Both the position numbers and the translations under genes were made by a program. Shown piece by piece: positions 6,175-6,779 of a DNA stretch of 6,779 nt. The notes under the pieces are model-generated. The model searched no databases and was not told where the DNA came from. It was given only the letters and a program-made list of their open reading frames with translations. Origin of the DNA: Rubrobacteraceae bacterium (GTDB taxonomy: Bacteria; Actinomycetota; Rubrobacteria; Rubrobacterales; Rubrobacteraceae); contig JARDZQ010000092.1 in assembly GCA_029240775.1 (NCBI GenBank), positions 1 through 6,779 on the forward strand. Direction: 5' to 3'. Numbering within the stretch: position 1 is the stretch's first letter; the number at the start of each line of letters is the position of its first letter.

Positions 6175-6387
6175 CCACCCAAATCGGGGGATGCATGCCG
6201 CATATGATCGAGGCTACGCGGACTTCCGAGAACACCCACCCTCTGAGACTGTCTGAAAAGTGGTTGAAGGAGTTTCGTTGGCGGGTCTTTATGGCAGGCC
6301 TTGAACAATTGCGCCAATCTACCCGAGGTGGCACCATGACAGAGGGCAGCGCTCAGCCGCCGGGATGTCTAAAGCGGAGGAGAAGGT

Positions 6388-6779
6388 TTGGCTGCTGGCC
6401 CAGATAACGTCGCGACTGAACTAATCGGTCGCCTCGAACGAGCCTGGAATGAGGCCGATGGCCTGGCGTTCGGCGAACCCTTCGCCGCCGACGCCGACTT
6501 CGTCGATATTCGGGGGGAGCACCATCGCGGCCAGGAAGCGATCGCGGCCGGGCACCAGGCCATCTTCGACCCGGTCTACAAGGGCAGCAGCACCGATTAC
6601 GAGCTGATTCAGGTCAGGGAGCTTTCGGCCGGTGTGATCGTAGCCCACGCCACGGGGGTTCTTAGAGCCCCGTCGGGCCCCCCTCGCCGGCGAGCATAGC
6701 GCGGTGCAGAGTTTGGTCCTGGTTCGGGGTGATGACGGGTGGAAGATAGCTAGTTTCCACAATACGCTCGTAGCGCCAC
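6388..6779 (+). pseudogene. SgcJ/EcaC family (SnoaL/NTF2-like) protein, frameshifted, 3' end at window edge
   Basis: The start is TTG at 6388 with a strong GGAGGAG at 6376-6382; an in-frame TAA at 6370 excludes a start further upstream. The first 98 residues fit the family: RLERAWNEADGLAFGEPF, DADFVDIRGEHHRGQEAI, GHQAIFDPVYKG and VIVAHATGVLRAPSGP. After that the frame reads PRRRA and stops at TAG 6697-6699. One base over, the expected C-terminus continues: LAGEHSAVQSLVLVRGDD, then GWKIASFHNTLVAP, to the window edge. A single extra C in the C6 run (6678-6683) explains the shift. Family members are small NTF2-fold proteins, often near oxidoreductase or polyketide genes, with mostly unknown reactions. 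The break may be a real mutation or a homopolymer sequencing error. If it is an error, the gene is intact. Confidence 0.75.

Larger units (their letters stand above)
5801..6387. other. Gene-free stretch rich in inverted repeats
   Basis: About 590 bases lie between rpmB and the SgcJ/EcaC-like gene. Short frames exist on both strands (for example 5824-6069 and 6083-6337 minus, 6138-6407 plus). None has a recognisable product, a convincing RBS or the codon bias of the neighbours. I saw no tRNA, rRNA or CRISPR pattern. The stretch holds several perfect inverted repeats and a small tandem repeat, listed separately. It may be a structured RNA, a regulatory region or decayed mobile DNA; the sequence alone does not decide. 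Confidence 0.6.

Noticed and set aside
6264..6293. TTGAAG plus TTTATG as a promoter for the SgcJ/EcaC-like gene
   Set aside because: Only 4 of 6 and 3 of 6 matches with an 18-nt spacer; too weak to annotate.
6083..6337. 84-codon minus-strand frame (ends FNHFSDSL-type in the middle)
   Set aside because: A vague transposase-like flavour only; no motif or catalytic residues to support it.
6138..6407. 89-codon plus-strand frame overlapping the SgcJ/EcaC-like start
   Set aside because: No recognisable domain. It ends out of frame inside the real gene, and its codon use is unlike coding sequence here.
6365..6424. Short frame from ATG 6365 (MSKAEEKVWLLAQ...)
   Set aside because: It stops after 19 codons, and the SgcJ/EcaC homology begins in another frame with its own RBS and TTG.

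Overview
The window is GC-rich DNA with compact, overlapping genes, GTG and TTG starts, and a Cys4 (zinc-ribbon) ribosomal protein L28. This suggests a high-GC Actinomycetota bacterium, possibly of the Rubrobacter type. That placement is inference from composition and gene style, because no rRNA or tRNA gene is present to confirm it.

Positions 5388 down to 1 hold a tightly packed minus-strand operon. In transcription order it is fakA (DAK2/YloV fatty-acid kinase catalytic subunit), a DegV/FakB fatty-acid-binding protein, recG (branched-DNA helicase), and a continuous frame that joins RsmD (16S rRNA guanine-N2 methyltransferase) to CoaD (phosphopantetheine adenylyltransferase). Two junctions (fakA/degV and recG/rsmD) are identical 4-nt GTGA stop/start overlaps, and degV and recG also overlap, so translational coupling is likely. 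FakA and FakB together form an acyl-phosphate-generating fatty-acid kinase. CoaD makes dephospho-CoA, RsmD modifies the ribosome, and RecG acts in fork repair. The set is housekeeping, with a lipid/CoA theme at both ends.

Positions 5389-5581 are a divergent intergenic region. It contains a good extended -10 promoter and ribosome binding site for rpmB (L28, plus strand, 5582-5800) and a perfect hairpin in the presumed fakA leader.

Positions 5801-6387 contain no convincing gene. The stretch holds many perfect inverted repeats and one short tandem repeat, and could be a structured RNA, a regulatory region or mobile-element debris. From 6388 to the right edge is an SgcJ/EcaC-type (SnoaL/NTF2-like) gene whose frame is broken by one extra C in a C6 run.

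The observations most worth checking are the RsmD-CoaD fusion, which has almost no linker and keeps an internal RBS and ATG, a Gly-to-Leu change in RecG helicase motif VI, and the nested inverted repeats at 5971-6174.
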